64,000 nt of DNA from contig NW_020653713.1 of NCBI RefSeq assembly GCF_003589595.1, positions 2,917,811 through 2,981,810 on the forward strand. Reading direction: 5' to 3'. The number at the start of each line of letters is the position of its first letter. Position 1 is the stretch's first letter. The DNA comes from Hyposmocoma kahamanoa (Eukaryota; Arthropoda; Insecta; Lepidoptera; Cosmopterigidae). The notes beneath the pieces were generated by a model that was not told where the DNA came from, did not search any database, and saw only the letters and a list, made by a program, of their open reading frames with translations. Shown here one piece after another: positions 42,781 through 53,660 of the stretch. A program made the translations under genes and the position numbers.

Positions 42781-43699
42781 AAAATTAAGAATTGTAGTAC
42801 ACATCCTGTATTTATTTTTTTTCTATCCGATCGGCGCGTACTCTTGGCAAATTCTTTAATTATAATGCAAGCATTACAGTACATGCAATCGATACGGTAA
42901 GAAGAAGACTTACGTAATTCCAATAAAATAATTCCACATACATTTCCTTTCCAACAAAAAACATAAACTAAATGAGAAATCTTTATCTGAGGTGTGACGT
43001 CACGATAGCAATTGTTTTATTTTATTTGCCCAATAAATAGAGCCAATAAGGAAAAAGGTTTGGCAACAAACAGCTACGCCAGACTATCTGATAAAATATG
43101 ACACTTATAAATGGTAAATACGTGAAAAAATAATAATAAAATCGTATAGACGTAGTTTGCAAGTAAATATACATAGTTGGGGATCGTATTTATAGTGTCC
43201 TTAAACCCATAAGGGAGTTTCTTTAGCACTTATCAACAGATATTCAGTTTAAATAGCTGAACAACACGGTTCGAAATTCCTTGAAATCAATTTGGCAACT
43301 TATTACACTAAACGTGAAATCGTGTTTTTAAATCATCATAACTTGGAAAGTAGATTATTCGTTTCCCTGAACGTTTTTGGTGGCTATGTATACGAGCAGT
43401 TTCAGCTTCGCTTGGTTTTCAGTTTCTCTTAGAGCGGTTCAAACAGAAAGAAATCACTTGATCGTAGGTACCAACGACGAGGTGTACCTTATTAAAAAAG
43501 CAAGTAAGCAGATGAAAAAAGAAATGTATCGGCTTAAATTTCAAGACTATATTGACTGATCCAGCTAGTATCATTCATCATGTGCTTAAGTTTAACGAGT
43601 TATTGTTTCCAAAAGGATTTCCCGAGGTCCCTTCAACGACCTTCACTTTATAAAAAACGAAAAACACCAAAGAGCGTATTTCGTTTATAATTTTTTAAC
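42781..43699. other. No gene recognised
   Basis: AT-rich. A 60-codon frame at 43377-43559 has no known domain. Confidence 0.45.
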
Positions 43700-43907
43700 T
43701 GCATCCGTGGCCGAACGGTTACCATGCTGCCATGCAGAGGTCCCAGGTTCGATTCCCGGGTCGGGAGAAATATTTGTATGGCCTACATTTATTTCTCTCG
43801 TGAGTTTGGGTGTAATTTGTGGTTGTCTACGTGTGTGTCCATGGCGCCCGCGACACAGGGTATCCCTAGTGGCTATGTTGAGTGTGTGCGTTATTAAAAA
43901 AAAAAAT
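43700..43907 (+). mobile_element. SINE-A, reference copy
   Basis: Complete: tRNA-like head CATCCGTGGCCGAACGGTTA (A-box-like TGGCCGAACGG), B-box GGTTCGATTCC in a CCCGGGT context, GGGAGAAATATTTGTATGGC, CTACATTTATTTCTCTCGTG, TGTCCATGGCGCCCGCGACA, GTGCGTTATT and an A-run. A-box and B-box are placed as in a tRNA, so it is probably transcribable by RNA polymerase III in principle. The frame across it is incidental. Confidence 0.85.
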
Positions 43908-45189
43908 CTTCCTTAAATTTATCGTAAACCATGAAAATTTGTTTTTGATTTAACCAAACCAGTGAACTGAGGAAAACGGTAAACAATTACACAGGCTTAA
44001 TTTTACGTGGCTTATTTATGTCATAAAGGTTTTTTCGTTTTTTTTTAATTAACAAAACGTTTATAACTCAAAAGAATAAGGATCCGTTGGGCTGCTTTGT
44101 AGAGCGCCAACCTATAATCTTACGACTGCAGGGCACAGTTTTCCTCACACATGTTTCCTCGGAGGAAAACGAATTTAGGCGGTTTGATTAGTTCAAAGGA
44201 TTAAAACTTCATGAATGTAAACGAAGCCCTTTCCATTTGCCAAACTTATCTACACATCTTGCGTTAAATCTTTCTAATTCACTCCTTACTGTTCTAGTAA
44301 ATTTGTCTCTCCCTCAGTCATCATTTTCTTCAAGGTCGTCCATTCCTCAAACACAACAATAGGTATTCCATTTGCTAGCAAATGAAAATATTGATGACGC
44401 AAACTTATTCCGTTCCAAGCATGACCCTTCACATTACGTATGTTGTTTATGGGTCATCCTGTGCCGTTTTTGGGGCACCATATATATGCCCTACACCGGG
44501 TGAATTAGGTTAATAGTCCATATTTTTCGCAACTCACCGCATAAGCATGTGGAATTTCTTATTCTTCGCGACGTAATAGGCTATTTGTTGATAAATTATG
44601 AGTGTTAAACAACACAGGACGCCGTAACAAGGGCAAAGGATAAAGGTCCTCTCAGGGTTCCCAAAAAATTCCTTCACAGCTATAAATTTGGAGGTTCGCT
44701 GGTTATAGCTGTTGTGAAAGTGTACCCACCAGAGCCAAAAAATGGGGAAAACGTTATTTGTCATTTAAGTGGCCACAGTTTTGACACGTTTGTGTGAAAA
44801 ATAACGAAATTTTCTGTAATCCTAAAAATAAAACGTTGGGTCTGGAATTAGTGACATTTTGGAGAAAAACGTGTATTTATTTAGAAGACACGATCGAGTA
44901 CTTTGATCCTATAAATTAAGGGAAAATCAACGGCAATTTTTCTCTAGCTGTTTGTGAAGTAAACTGGGAATATCGTCAAATGGAAGTAAAACTCTTAAAA
45001 AGCGTGTTCAGTAGCAACCCTACAATATTTGTAGTGGCGACGCTCTGTCAAGAGTTTTATGTGTTTAAGGTCGGATGATAACGCTCAGAATATCCCTTAC
45101 TGATGGAGAGTCACCATGATGGTCAACATTATTTACTGGATCAAACGTTCACGAGGCTATGAATCTCTTTACCTCTTTGTAGACTATTT
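43908..45189. other. No gene recognised; one 76-codon frame ending at a donor-like site
   Basis: A minus-strand frame at 44534-44764 starts with ATG, includes CYGVLCCLTLIIYQQIAYYV and ends against GCG|GTGAGT at 44530-44537, a donor-like word. No domain recognised and no acceptor identified. Confidence 0.3.
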
Positions 45190-45225
45190 GAATTCACCAT
45201 CTTACCTGCAAGAAAAATAAAATGT
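45190..45225 (-). promoter_or_regulatory. Recursive-splice-like site (zero-length exon)
   Basis: The minus strand reads TTTTATTTTTCTTGCAG|GTAAGATGG with the junction between 45206 and 45205. A strong pyrimidine tract and CAG acceptor are fused to a GTAAG donor, the pattern of ratchet points that splice long insect introns stepwise. One such 8-mer is expected by chance in a window this size; the good tract makes it rarer. Confidence 0.3.
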
Positions 45226-45411
45226 ATTATTCGAGAGAACAATAGAAAAAAGACATAATTTGAAACACAATAGTCTCACTAAATCTATACTTGAAGCTCA
45301 GACGAAGAATTACTTTTAGTGTTTAAGTGAACGATCCGAAGTTAAATATCAAAATGATATCAGCAAATATATTTAAAGTACATAATGATGTGTACAACGG
45401 AGTCGACGATG

Positions 45412-45711
45412 CTAATCTTCAATAAGTGAAGTTAATATCAGCCAACCTACATTCACTAACAGGTGTGGCGCTAGAGTGTACAACTTCTGTTTACCGTAAT
45501 AGCTCAATGTTAATTTTACAATAACAATAAAACACATAATTGGAATAGACATAAAGAATGAAAGAACATTTAATTCGTTACCATAATTAACAACTGCAAC
45601 ATAAAAAAAAGTAAACAAAATAACAAAAAAGGGTAGCACAAAAACAAAGCTTAGCATGTTATTAAAATAATAATAAAAGAAAAATATAAAAAATACAAAT
45701 ACAACACACAT
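45412..45711 (-). CDS. Unrecognised hydrophobic 99-codon frame
   Basis: ATG-started minus-strand frame with a Phe/Tyr-rich N-terminus from T-rich DNA and two membrane-like stretches (FVLPFFVILFTFFYVAVV; SIPIMCFIVIVKLTL). After an internal acceptor-like TTTTTTTTATGTTGCAG the peptide NYGNELNVLSFFMSIPIMCF has a chemoreceptor-like look, but I cannot match it to a family. Ends LLVNVGWLILTSLIED. Could be a repeat-derived frame. Confidence 0.15.
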   Translation of the reverse strand: MCVVFVFFIFFFYYYFNNMLSFVFVLPFFVILFTFFYVAVVNYGNELNVLSFFMSIPIMCFIVIVKLTLSYYGKQKLYTLAPHLLVNVGWLILTSLIED

Positions 45712-45714
45712 TAC

Positions 45715-46030
45715 TTAAAGAAAAAAAAAAACAATAAATACAAAGCCATTTTGTGTGGTGCCAGCTGTTGTAACAAAAGGGTCACTAAACTCATCATTTG
45801 CTAAATTCATGTCTAAGTACGTAAATAGAGAAGACAACCTTCTTATAGTGCCACAGTCGTCTTTATTGTCCAAGACCAAAAACAAGTAGTCTTGTAGCAT
45901 GTCATTATTGTTTTTCCACGATAAATCTCCCAACACAGCATCTCTACTCGATTTTATATGCCTTTCTTTATCCTTCACATTAGGATACCCTCTGACGGAG
46001 TGCGTTCGACAGATAACTCTCCAAGTTGTT
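45715..46030 (-). CDS. Unrecognised frame of about 105 codons
   Basis: Minus-strand frame lacking an ATG near its start, containing LQDYLFLVLDNKDDCGTIRR and DMNLANDEFSDPFVTTAGTT. Composition is more protein-like than most frames here, but no family is recognised. It ends in a T-rich stretch four bases before the next frame. Possibly a transposon gene remnant. Confidence 0.2.
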
Positions 46031-46040
46031 GATTTACTGG

Positions 46041-46128
46041 TCACTATAATAGAATCGAGTCTTTTCGATATAACTTAGGAAGACTTGTTATCGATATAAA
46101 ACGGTTGATAAAAAAACTATTATAGTGA
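46041..46128. repeat. 88-bp inverted-repeat element
   Basis: TCACTATAATA at 46041-46051 and the exact inverse TATTATAGTGA at 46118-46128; inside, TCGATATAAC and TTATCGATATAA are also inverted. The flanks TTACTGG and TTAATGG are similar and may be a decayed duplication. Confidence 0.55.
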
Positions 46129-46607
46129 TTAATGGCAACAGTTCGTCGAATAAGAGTCGTGGACGGTTATGTCATTATTTATATTGTTACGAAGTCACAT
46201 CAACTCTGTAAACTCTTTCCAATTTCTAATACAATTGTACAAATTTGTCCGATCCTCCCGATGTTCACGAATTGTAATATTTTTTCGGACTTCGCTATTT
46301 GCAGTATCATCGTGTATTAGAGGCGTTTGCGTTTACCGATACCAGTACAGTTCAATAGGTATTAGTTCTGTTTAAGATCCCAATGAGCGTTTGTTTTTCC
46401 TTCTTTAATCTGAGATTAGCGCCTCTTGGCTAAGTATCGATCCTTCTTGAGATCGGCTTGGCTTAAGAACTTCAGCATGTTTGGAACGAAGCTGATGTTT
46501 AGTTGTTACTAAGCATCAGCTTCTGAAGCTATTGAAAGTTTTCTAGTTAAATTTTGACTCTGATCATGTTTAATAAGTTTTCTTTCTAGTTTTAATTTTC
46601 TTATAAG
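46129..46607. other. No gene recognised
   Basis: Unassigned; AAGCTGATGTTTAGTTGTTA / AAGCATCAGCTTCTGAAG near 46490-46530 forms a weak hairpin. Confidence 0.45.
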
Positions 46608-46713
46608 TGTTAATACAAAGATTTACATTAGAAAACAATCCTTCAATTCGGCTGAATACGAACCAGTGTCTTCCTGCAAACCGCGGCAGACGTCCGCGGA
46701 ACGAACTAGCGGA
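46608..46713 (-). mobile_element. SINE-B copy 6
   Basis: Minus strand: GTCCGCTAGTTCGTTCCGCG, GACGTCTGCCGCGG, CACTGGTTCGTATTCAGCCG (degenerate B-box), AATTGAAGGATTGTTTTCTA, ATCTTTGTATTAACACTT. Confidence 0.65.
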
Positions 46714-46920
46714 CTTTTTCAGTTTGGAATTGACTATATATTAAGTAAATATTTTTATTTTCGTTTTATTAAAACCTTTTAATCAGCTAGCCCTTGCAAT
46801 ACTAGTTATAAATCTAAAACTTATAGATGCGACTCGCATTTGATTATATTTTTTTGGTTAATGAATTGAGATTTATTGTAATCTGTCAAAACGGCCACCA
46901 TAGCGTGCCGGTACTGTAGT

Positions 46921-46982
46921 TTGTTAAAAGTATTAATAAAAAGATAGAACACTTTGAAAAAATTCCTTCGATCCGGCAGGAT
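46921..46982 (-). mobile_element. SINE-B tail fragment
   Basis: Minus strand: CCTGCCGGATCGAAGGAATT, TTTTCAAAGTGTTCTATCTT, TTTATTAATACTTTTAACAA. Only the 3' 60 bases remain. Confidence 0.65.
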
Positions 46983-47341
46983 TTATATTTTTCTCATACT
47001 GTTTATGAAACGTAGGGATGGCATATTTGATATAAGCATTAAATTGTCTTCCAAAATGACCGCCCCAAGAGTGAAAACTTAAAATTTCCCCCTAGAATAT
47101 TATTTTCCCATAAATCAACCCTTTGGCGGTTGAGGCCCTATCACTAAGAATACACGAGCCAATCCCAAGTGATTAATTGGTTATCAGAGGTTCGTTTGCA
47201 AGTAATTTTAATGATTTATGACTAGGTAGGTATCGTCGGCAAACTTCCTGTGTGCTGCCTAAGTTTTGCATAATAATTTATATTCAGGATATATGGTGTG
47301 GACAAGGCGCTAATTGAAGAAACTGATATGGATTGGAAACT
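46983..47341. other. No gene recognised
   Basis: Unassigned AT-rich sequence. Confidence 0.5.
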
Positions 47342-47440
47342 TTTCGACAATCTCGGTGGCAATGCACTGTAGACGTCAGCTCGGGAGGCCTCGGGTTCGA
47401 TTCCCGGTAAGACAAACACGGGAAACGATCTTTTTTAAAT
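47342..47440 (+). mobile_element. SINE-D-related, tRNA-derived
   Basis: TTTTCGACAATCTCGGTGGC, AATGCACTGTAGACGTCAGC, and GGCCTCGGGTTCGATTCCCG with a perfect B-box GGTTCGATTCC, then GTAAGACAAACACGGGAAAC. Head resembles the copy at 2202-2331; tails differ. Confidence 0.65.
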
Positions 47441-48639
47441 TGATACTCACACTGCCGAGAATTAGCTGAGACCAGGTAATTGGTATGGTGGTATAAAAAC
47501 AAAGTGAAGGTAATAAAGAAATTTTGGTGATGTACAGAAAGCTAATAAAACAAGTATGTATTCCTTGCGGAATGTTTCTCATGAAAGACTTTTACCGTCC
47601 AGTGATTACTATAATTGTTTACAGTACCTGTAATGCTGGCTGTACGCAAAGCGTCGGCTTCTTAAATGGATTAATTAAAACAGTTGAAAGGGTGCAAGAG
47701 ACGCGACGTCAAATTGAGTGGCGCATGCAAGAAAGACGTTAAATCACTCTAAATTAAATAAATGATGCCGTCAAGGGAAGTAAAGAAAAGAAAGGACCCT
47801 CCATAAGATTGAAAGAAAACAAGGTTTTTGGAAGGATATAAAACTGTTAGGAAACGTAATGGTACAATAGGACGTCGTTTGTCATTAGTTTTTCACATTC
47901 CATTATAGATCCAAAGTACATACAGAGTGGTGATAATTCAGTGAGAGAACAGTTGCTTCTCTACTGAGAAGGTAATGGTTTGAATCCCAATGGCTGTAAC
48001 TTTTATTTCTGAGGTACGTATATTTCGACGGTTTTCTAAATTAGAGGCTTATCTTAAAAATTGTTTAGAAATGGTTTTAAAAAATTCATGTGTCGGCTCA
48101 AAACTGTGATGTGATTATTTTAACCAATAAAAAGCTGGATGTTTTATATATATAATCAAATTTAGCACATGCTGAATACAACGTGTGTATTTTGAGTCCT
48201 TATTAAATAAAAATAGATATAAAAAAATTGTTATTTTTACACCTAAAGATCAGTTCTAGGCTTCATCAATAGGTAATAACAAAAAAGACTTCGCGATAAA
48301 TTTCTAACCTAAAATAGATTCTGCCCTGTATCGTATCTGGCTGTAAAGTTCTCATTATATTGTCAAAGGACATCTGCTGAACCAACCGCAAACCAGAACG
48401 GTGATCGCAGCACCTGCTCGGCTGGTGCATCGCAGTCTCTATAAGTTCCGAGTTCCGAGCTTCCGAATCCCAGGGCCACCCCGTTTCGACCACGACTGTT
48501 ACGAAGTCGTACATCGGCTTCAAGGCCTTTTTCGGGCCTTTTGATTTTTTGGATTATGGGAATTTAGGTTTGGGCGTCTATTCCAGAAAAGTGATTTGTG
48601 AATGAGTGATAGCAATAACCATCGCCGACGCTGAAGTGA
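47441..48639. other. No gene; one tRNA-like patch
   Basis: At 47935-48003 TGATAATTCAGTGAGAGAAC and GGTAATGGTTTGAATCCCAA hold A- and B-box-like words, a possible unassigned SINE head. 48300-48540 is GC-richer and ends with AAGGCCTTTTTCGGGCCTTT, a short hairpin; the frame there is not recognised. Confidence 0.35.
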
Positions 48640-48772
48640 AACATCGTTATGAAAACGTCCATGTTGAAACTCCTACGCGTGAAGTCCCTAACGGTCTAGC
48701 ATGGCGGACAATGACCTAAACGCTTTTTACTTAGAGAATACCCGTGCCTAAGCATGCTCAATGAAATAGGTT
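48640..48772 (+). mobile_element. LINE 3' segment (ACCCGTGC repeat), copy 1
   Basis: ATGAAAACGTCCATGTTGAA, AGTCCCTAACGGTCTAGCAT, GGCGGACAATGACCTAAACG and GAGAATACCCGTGCCTAAGC. Matches 49470-49632 over most of its length; resembles a common lepidopteran LINE 3' end (CTCTGAGAGGAGACCCGTGC type). Confidence 0.6.
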
Positions 48773-48811
48773 TACTTTCTTTTTTTTACGTTGCTTCTTT
48801 GCTTTGTAATT

Positions 48812-48976
48812 GTCAAACAAGTAGAGCAAGTACAGAATAAAGTTTTGAAAATTATCTGCTACAGATTAGGGCTGGGTCGTAAATTAGTTACCTATAGGGA
48901 GCGGCTCGAAAAGTTCAAGATATCTTTACTCCAGACTAGACGTAAAATACACGATATTCTTCATTTGCAAAACTAA
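48812..48976 (+). pseudogene. LINE reverse transcriptase C-terminal fragment
   Basis: Frame reads VKQVEQVQNKVLKIICYRLG, LGRKLVTYRERLEKFKISLL, QTRRKIHDILHLQN then stop. VQNK.L..I...LG...V.Y..RL..F....L..RR...D is the segment downstream of the RT domain in Jockey-like LINEs. The LINE sequence appears to resume after the MITE-1 insertion at 48998-49236. Confidence 0.7.
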
Positions 48977-48997
48977 TACGTAACAATTTGGTTTACC

Positions 48998-49236
48998 CAT
49001 TGACTTACAAATAACCATTTATTTGTAAGTCGACGGGTCTAATAGAAAAACCACGAAAAAAATGTCCCAAGCCAACCTATTCGAAATTTAAATTGTATTG
49101 TCATCGCAGTATCGCGCTGTCAGTCGAACAAATGAAGACTAAAGCGGAGTTTGGCGCTCTGTATACGATTTTAGCGCCTTACAAGTGCGGACACTTTTTA
49201 GCGCGGACCCGACGTCCATATAATTGTAAGTCAATG
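48998..49236 (-). mobile_element. MITE-1 copy 2 (hAT-like)
   Basis: Same family as 28485-28712 in the opposite orientation, 239 bp: CATTGACTTACAA ... TTGTAAGTCAATG, with a perfect 8-bp duplication GGTTTACC (48990-48997, 49237-49244). Inner landmarks GCGCTGTCAGTCGAACAAAT and CTTTTTAGCGCGGACCCGAC match copy 1 inverted. Confidence 0.85.
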
Positions 49237-49469
49237 GGTTTACCCTAATTTTTTAGCCCACATTAACTTTAATACGAAGCCAAATCCCCGTCGCCATAAA
49301 ACATTTGTACTGCATGTATACAAAAATAATACTTCTTTTTATAATCGCTTGACGAGAATGTACCGATCGTATAATGAATTAATAACATTAGAATCTGGAG
49401 GTCTCTTTTATGTTTTTGACAACATCTACAGATTTCGGAACAATATTCACATTATTTATTGTTTTCGTA

Positions 49470-49632
49470 CACGGCGATGTTAAACATAGTGATGAAAACG
49501 TACGTGTTGAACAAGTTCCACAACCTTTCAAAAACGTGTATAGTCCCTAATGATCTATCATGGTGGACAATGTCTTAAACCTTTTTCTCAGAGAAGACCC
49601 GTGCAGAAATACGCTTAATGAATTCGGTTTAC
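49470..49632 (+). mobile_element. LINE 3' segment (ACCCGTGC repeat), copy 2
   Basis: GTGATGAAAACGTACGTGTT, TATAGTCCCTAATGATCTAT, CATGGTGGACAATGTCTTAA, TCAGAGAAGACCCGTGCAGA; same family and strand as 48640-48772. Confidence 0.65.
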
Positions 49633-50198
49633 ATTTCAGTAGCCACGTCATCGTTGATTCTTTTCCCAATTATTGCCAAACCTTTGGGTAAAATTATTTA
49701 TTGTTTTTGTCACAGCCATTTTGGCTACAATTACGAAACATCAAAGGTCGCCTTTGCAAAAATCTCAAAACAGTATAACGGAATAACAACTCTTTACCGG
49801 CAACAAACAGAACATCAAAACGCAATCTGGACAATCTAATGTCAACAAATCGTTTACAAAGGCACCCGAAATTCGTTGAATCAATTTCAAAACCCTTAAT
49901 TGGTCTATCTTACTGCCTGTCTTACTTACTTACCAAAGTAAGGTAAGTCGATTGAAGATTCCTGATGTCTCCCTGCGCTGGCTTAAGAAAATAATCACGG
50001 AAATACGACAATACAATTTAATTGATTGCGCGGAATGTCTTTTTCAGATTGGAATTTTTAGACCGGCGAATTTTCTGTCTCTCAATATTGGAATATGTTG
50101 GGGATAGATTTACTTCTTATTTCAGTTTTTAGGTTTTCGACATTGCTACTTATTGGAAACGAATGAATTTTTATATAACAAATATTTGGTAGCTCAAT
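49633..50198. other. No gene recognised
   Basis: A 73-codon frame at 49618-49839 begins inside the LINE segment and has no known domain. Remaining sequence unassigned. Confidence 0.45.
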
Positions 50199-50304
50199 CT
50201 GTAGCTTAGTTGGTAAGAGCGGTGATCGCGGTGTGGCAACAAATGCTGGTTCAATTCCGGTTGGATCGAAGGAATTTTCTTTATGTTTATGCGATCTTTG
50301 TATA
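50199..50304 (+). mobile_element. SINE-B copy 7 (head region and tail)
   Basis: CTGTAGCTTAGTTGGTAAGA (A-box TAGCTTAGTTGG), ATGCTGGTTCAATTCCGGTT (B-box GGTTCAATTCC), GGATCGAAGGAATTTTCTTT, GCGATCTTTGTATAGA. It starts at the tRNA-like head and lacks the upstream leader. Confidence 0.75.
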
Positions 50305-50879
50305 GATATCTATAGTATAAAGGTAAGGTAATATAAGAATTATAAGATAATCAACTAAAAAAGTAAGCAAACTCCAGCTGTCACTTGCAAGCAAAGCAAA
50401 CGTAGTTGTAATGGCGTCGGGTTAACCGGTCAAATACAATATTTAGTAGTGAGATTGATACGTTGTATTACTGCCGTACTTTTTAATTTGGTCGCATATT
50501 ATTAGCTGTCATATTTTTAAAGGTTTCGACCTCCTGGATTTTTATGTTGTTTATCGTAGGAAAATTGTGACATGTGACATCTTTATTTAAATATTTAATC
50601 TATGCCGTTTATATTTAAGTATTTAGTAGTATTTTGAAAATATTATGATTTTCTCATATTATTTAGAACCATTTCCAAAAAGTTCATTATAATTTTACAA
50701 TATAAGTAACCAGGTAATGCATTATAAAATACCTCATTATGGTTTGTTTACATTTAGTTAATTAACTAAACCTTTACCTTTAAAAATACTCTATTTTACA
50801 AAAAATAAATAAGTATTGTGGTAGTAAAAACAATCGTAAAATAAAAATAAAATATCGAAACAAAGTAGTCAAATTATTT
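50305..50879. other. No gene recognised
   Basis: AT-rich, unassigned. Confidence 0.5.
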
Positions 50880-51272
50880 TTTAATTATTCTCCTCCTCCT
50901 AGGGTCGTATACTTCATTACTGAGGGTCGTAACTACCTAGCCGAAACAAGCTCCGCGTGACAACGCTGTGCCATCTGTGGCGGTCTTTGGCTTAGTGGAG
51001 CGCATCATGGAGACCCATGCCGAGAGCCGTACAAACTTGGTTGGACCATCTTGTGGGACAGCGACCCCTCAGACGTTTACCGTCGATATGTCCGGTGACC
51101 ATTTGACCATTCGAGGTTGTGCTCTTCTTTTCTGGCAATGTGACCAAAGAAATCAAGTATCCTACGTAGACTTAAGGTGAACAGTCTGGTCTGGACGTTA
51201 AGTTCCCGCAAAAATCAGTCCAACGGACTCCCAACATTTTCCTCCACCACATCTCGAAGGCATCAATGCGGT
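50880..51272 (-). pseudogene. RTE-type LINE reverse transcriptase C-terminus
   Basis: Minus strand reads RIDAFEMWWRKMLGVRWTDF, a frameshift, RLFTLSLRRILDFFGHIARK and EEHNLE, another shift, then VTGHIDGKRLRGRCPTRWSN, QVCTALGMGLHDALH*AKDR and HRWHSVVTR, ending GSYDPQ at a stop (50917-50919). The 3' end has GGAGGAGGAG repeats. The FEMW.WRR..., FGHI.RR...L, GKR.RGR.P.RW and DR..WR blocks are the C-terminal half of RTE/BovB-like LINE ORFs in insects. At least two frameshifts and one stop make it dead. Confidence 0.85.
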
Positions 51273-51949
51273 TTTAATTATTAAAAGATAACTTAAGTTC
51301 AATGTAGGATTATTAGATATATCTATTGTGGAATGTTGTCGAAATAAGGAAGCAGTTTTTTCTTTATTTCAAAACATCACTAACATGATTAAAACTACAA
51401 ATTTCTCTTACTATATTGAATTGTAAGTAAATAAGTATCCGATTATATGATCACTATTGATAACTAATACCATCTAAGTCAACCGTGACCATGGGACCTA
51501 TAAAGCGTCCGATACATTACAGAAGATTTTCGACACGAAAAAATAGTATCATTACTTACTACTTTTTTTCAAATAAATGACAGCTTCGTCGTTTTTATAC
51601 GTTATCAAAGAAAATATAAAGCTACATGTTACAGGAGAAGAAAACACATTGGGCCTTGAATGTAGATTTTTTCCCTGACGCATTCATGAATATTTTTTGT
51701 GAAATACGCATTCACCTCTTTACTACTAATGTAAGGGTATTTGTAACGTATAATAAATGTTTACAGTCTTCGGCAATATGGTAATAGCGGGATGCTCGGT
51801 CTTGGGAAGCGGACGTGACTATTATCGGGGTGCGGATTGAGACAAATGATTTGATAATTCGACCCTCGGTCCGTCCCACCACACCTCGTATTGGAACCAT
51901 TTGTCCCAATTCACAGGCCACAATTAACACGATTCAAGTTCAGTGAAAT
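51273..51949. other. No gene recognised
   Basis: AT-rich to about 51700, then gradually richer in GC. A minus-strand frame at 51712-51930 is not recognised. Confidence 0.45.
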
Positions 51950-53660
51950 GCCAATCGTTCGTTCGTTTCATTCAACTCGTTTGCTTTAATTTTATCTTCG
52001 TTAAGACGTAGCCCAACAGCGTAGCGCGTCGACCCGCGGTCGGCCCCGTATAAGTGCGAAACGTACTCATCCATTTAAAACTTTGAGTACGGCGAGGGGA
52101 CACGTTTAAAGCGTCCGTAATCAAATTTCACTCGAGTCTTTAAGGGTTAAAGTCAGCAACTTCGAGCCGCCCTAATAAATTATATTGCCGACAAAACTGC
52201 TCCCGAGTGCGACACAGTTCGTTGGCTCATCTAATTGGTCCAAATTTCAGTCGACCCGGCTTATAATTGGACCGAACAGCGGGCCGTATGCGCCTCGAAA
52301 TTAGTCGTGATTCGAACGCCCAGTTGGATTAGGAGTGTCGCGGAACCGCAACACTACTGCGCCTCTAGTCCAACATATGTAATAAGTTTGGTTTCGTAAA
52401 GTTAATGAAGATCCGTCGAGAACGCAAAACAAATTTGGAACTGAAGTTTCAGGGTTTTGACTTAAACTTTACGGAGGCGTCGTTTGAATACAGTAAATTC
52501 TTGCTTAATTAACGCGTCTGCCGCGAAGCGCTTTTTCGGTCCCGACGGCATTGATGTTATTTCGTCTTATGTGCAATGCCTAGTCGTGTTATTTCCACAC
52601 GTACGTCGTACGTGTGTTTACTTCCATCTTCTTGAGCAAAACGCACTCCGCGAGTAAAAACTTCAAATTGCCTACCCAGTACCGTTTGTACAGCAAAACG
52701 AACGAATTTCCCGACAAAGCGAATTCCTCAAGATTCCCAATTAAAGCTGCGACACTCCGCCGTCGAAGTTCGCAGCGAGCTGACGACTTCCCAAATCTTG
52801 GCGAGGCGCTACTGGGAAAGAATTCCTTTCTAATTAGTATAAGTTTATGCATTCGGAGGTGCTGAACGGCAGCGTCGTAGTTTGCGCCAACTTTTAATTA
52901 CTCGTACCCTACATTCGGTGGATGGGTGCGCGTCAATCACTCGCGGCGAAGGAGCCGCGGCGGCCGCACTGCAGCCCCGAGCGGGCACTTTTTGCGGGCG
53001 AGAGGCTGGAGCGCTGCCGCGATTAATCTCCGCGGCCATTATTCTTAGATTAACGGCCAGCTGCCGTGGCGGAGAATATTTTTGCTTAGCACTCGAGGCG
53101 CACCGTTTAATGAATTTATCTCTATGTTTGATGCTCGCGGCTGCCGCGTTCGTGACCGAGTTGAGATGGAATCTTCATAAACGAGCAACTCCTCGACCTT
53201 TTTAATAAGCAAAATCTCGCGCAGGAGCCGTCGCCCCCGTCTAAGAATTCCAATTCAAGTCCGTGACCGGCGGGAATAATAAAACAATTCGTAATGAAAT
53301 GCGCTCGTGGATTCTCTTATTTGCTTAATATTTTTGAACAACGAGGGGGGCTATGCGGTTTCGTAACTCGCCGTGTTAGAGAGCTCATTTCATGCAAATC
53401 GTGATATCTGGGTGCCTCTGGGCGGTACTATTAGAGGTTAGTTGGGCGCGACAGTCGTTCGCGCTCTTAGAGGGTAATTTAGTGAAAGGCGATAATGCGC
53501 TTTTGCGAGAGTCGCTCGGTAGTGGATATCAGCGCCCCTATACAGCTAATAAAAAGCTGTGCAACAGATATATGCAAAGTTGCGGCGATTAAAAATAATT
53601 AGCGCTTTAAAAGCGGATTTGCATCGTTTGCATTGAGATATCTCTCCGTTTACAAGGCAC
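51950..53660. promoter_or_regulatory. 1.7-kb unique, CpG-rich, TAAT-studded block
   Basis: The longest stretch free of recognisable mobile elements. CpG frequency is clearly above the surroundings, and homeodomain-type cores recur in GC-rich contexts: TTAATTAA at 52505-52512, TTTTAATTA at 52892-52900, GATTAATC at 53021-53028, AGATTAA near 53047, CAATTAAAGC near 52739. Frames on both strands (52614-53205) overlap heavily and look incidental. Most consistent with a cis-regulatory block or promoter-proximal region of a developmental gene; no exon is evident. Confidence 0.35.

Noticed and set aside
43700..43907. tRNA genes suggested by good B-boxes (here and at 2.2, 6.2, 32.2, 38.9, 47.4, 50.2 and 63.1 kb)
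   Set aside because: Each is followed by a SINE-type body shared with other copies, and none folds into a complete cloverleaf with matched acceptor stem by eye.
44534..44764. Exon ending at a GCG|GTGAGT donor
   Set aside because: The peptide is not recognised and no convincing acceptor precedes it; mentioned only in the interval note.
50968..51180. 70-codon plus-strand frame
   Set aside because: Antisense shadow of the RTE-type LINE C-terminus on the minus strand.
52614..53205. Overlapping frames in the GC-rich block
   Set aside because: Several frames on both strands are open together because GC-rich DNA has few stops; low-complexity Ala/Arg peptides with no domain.
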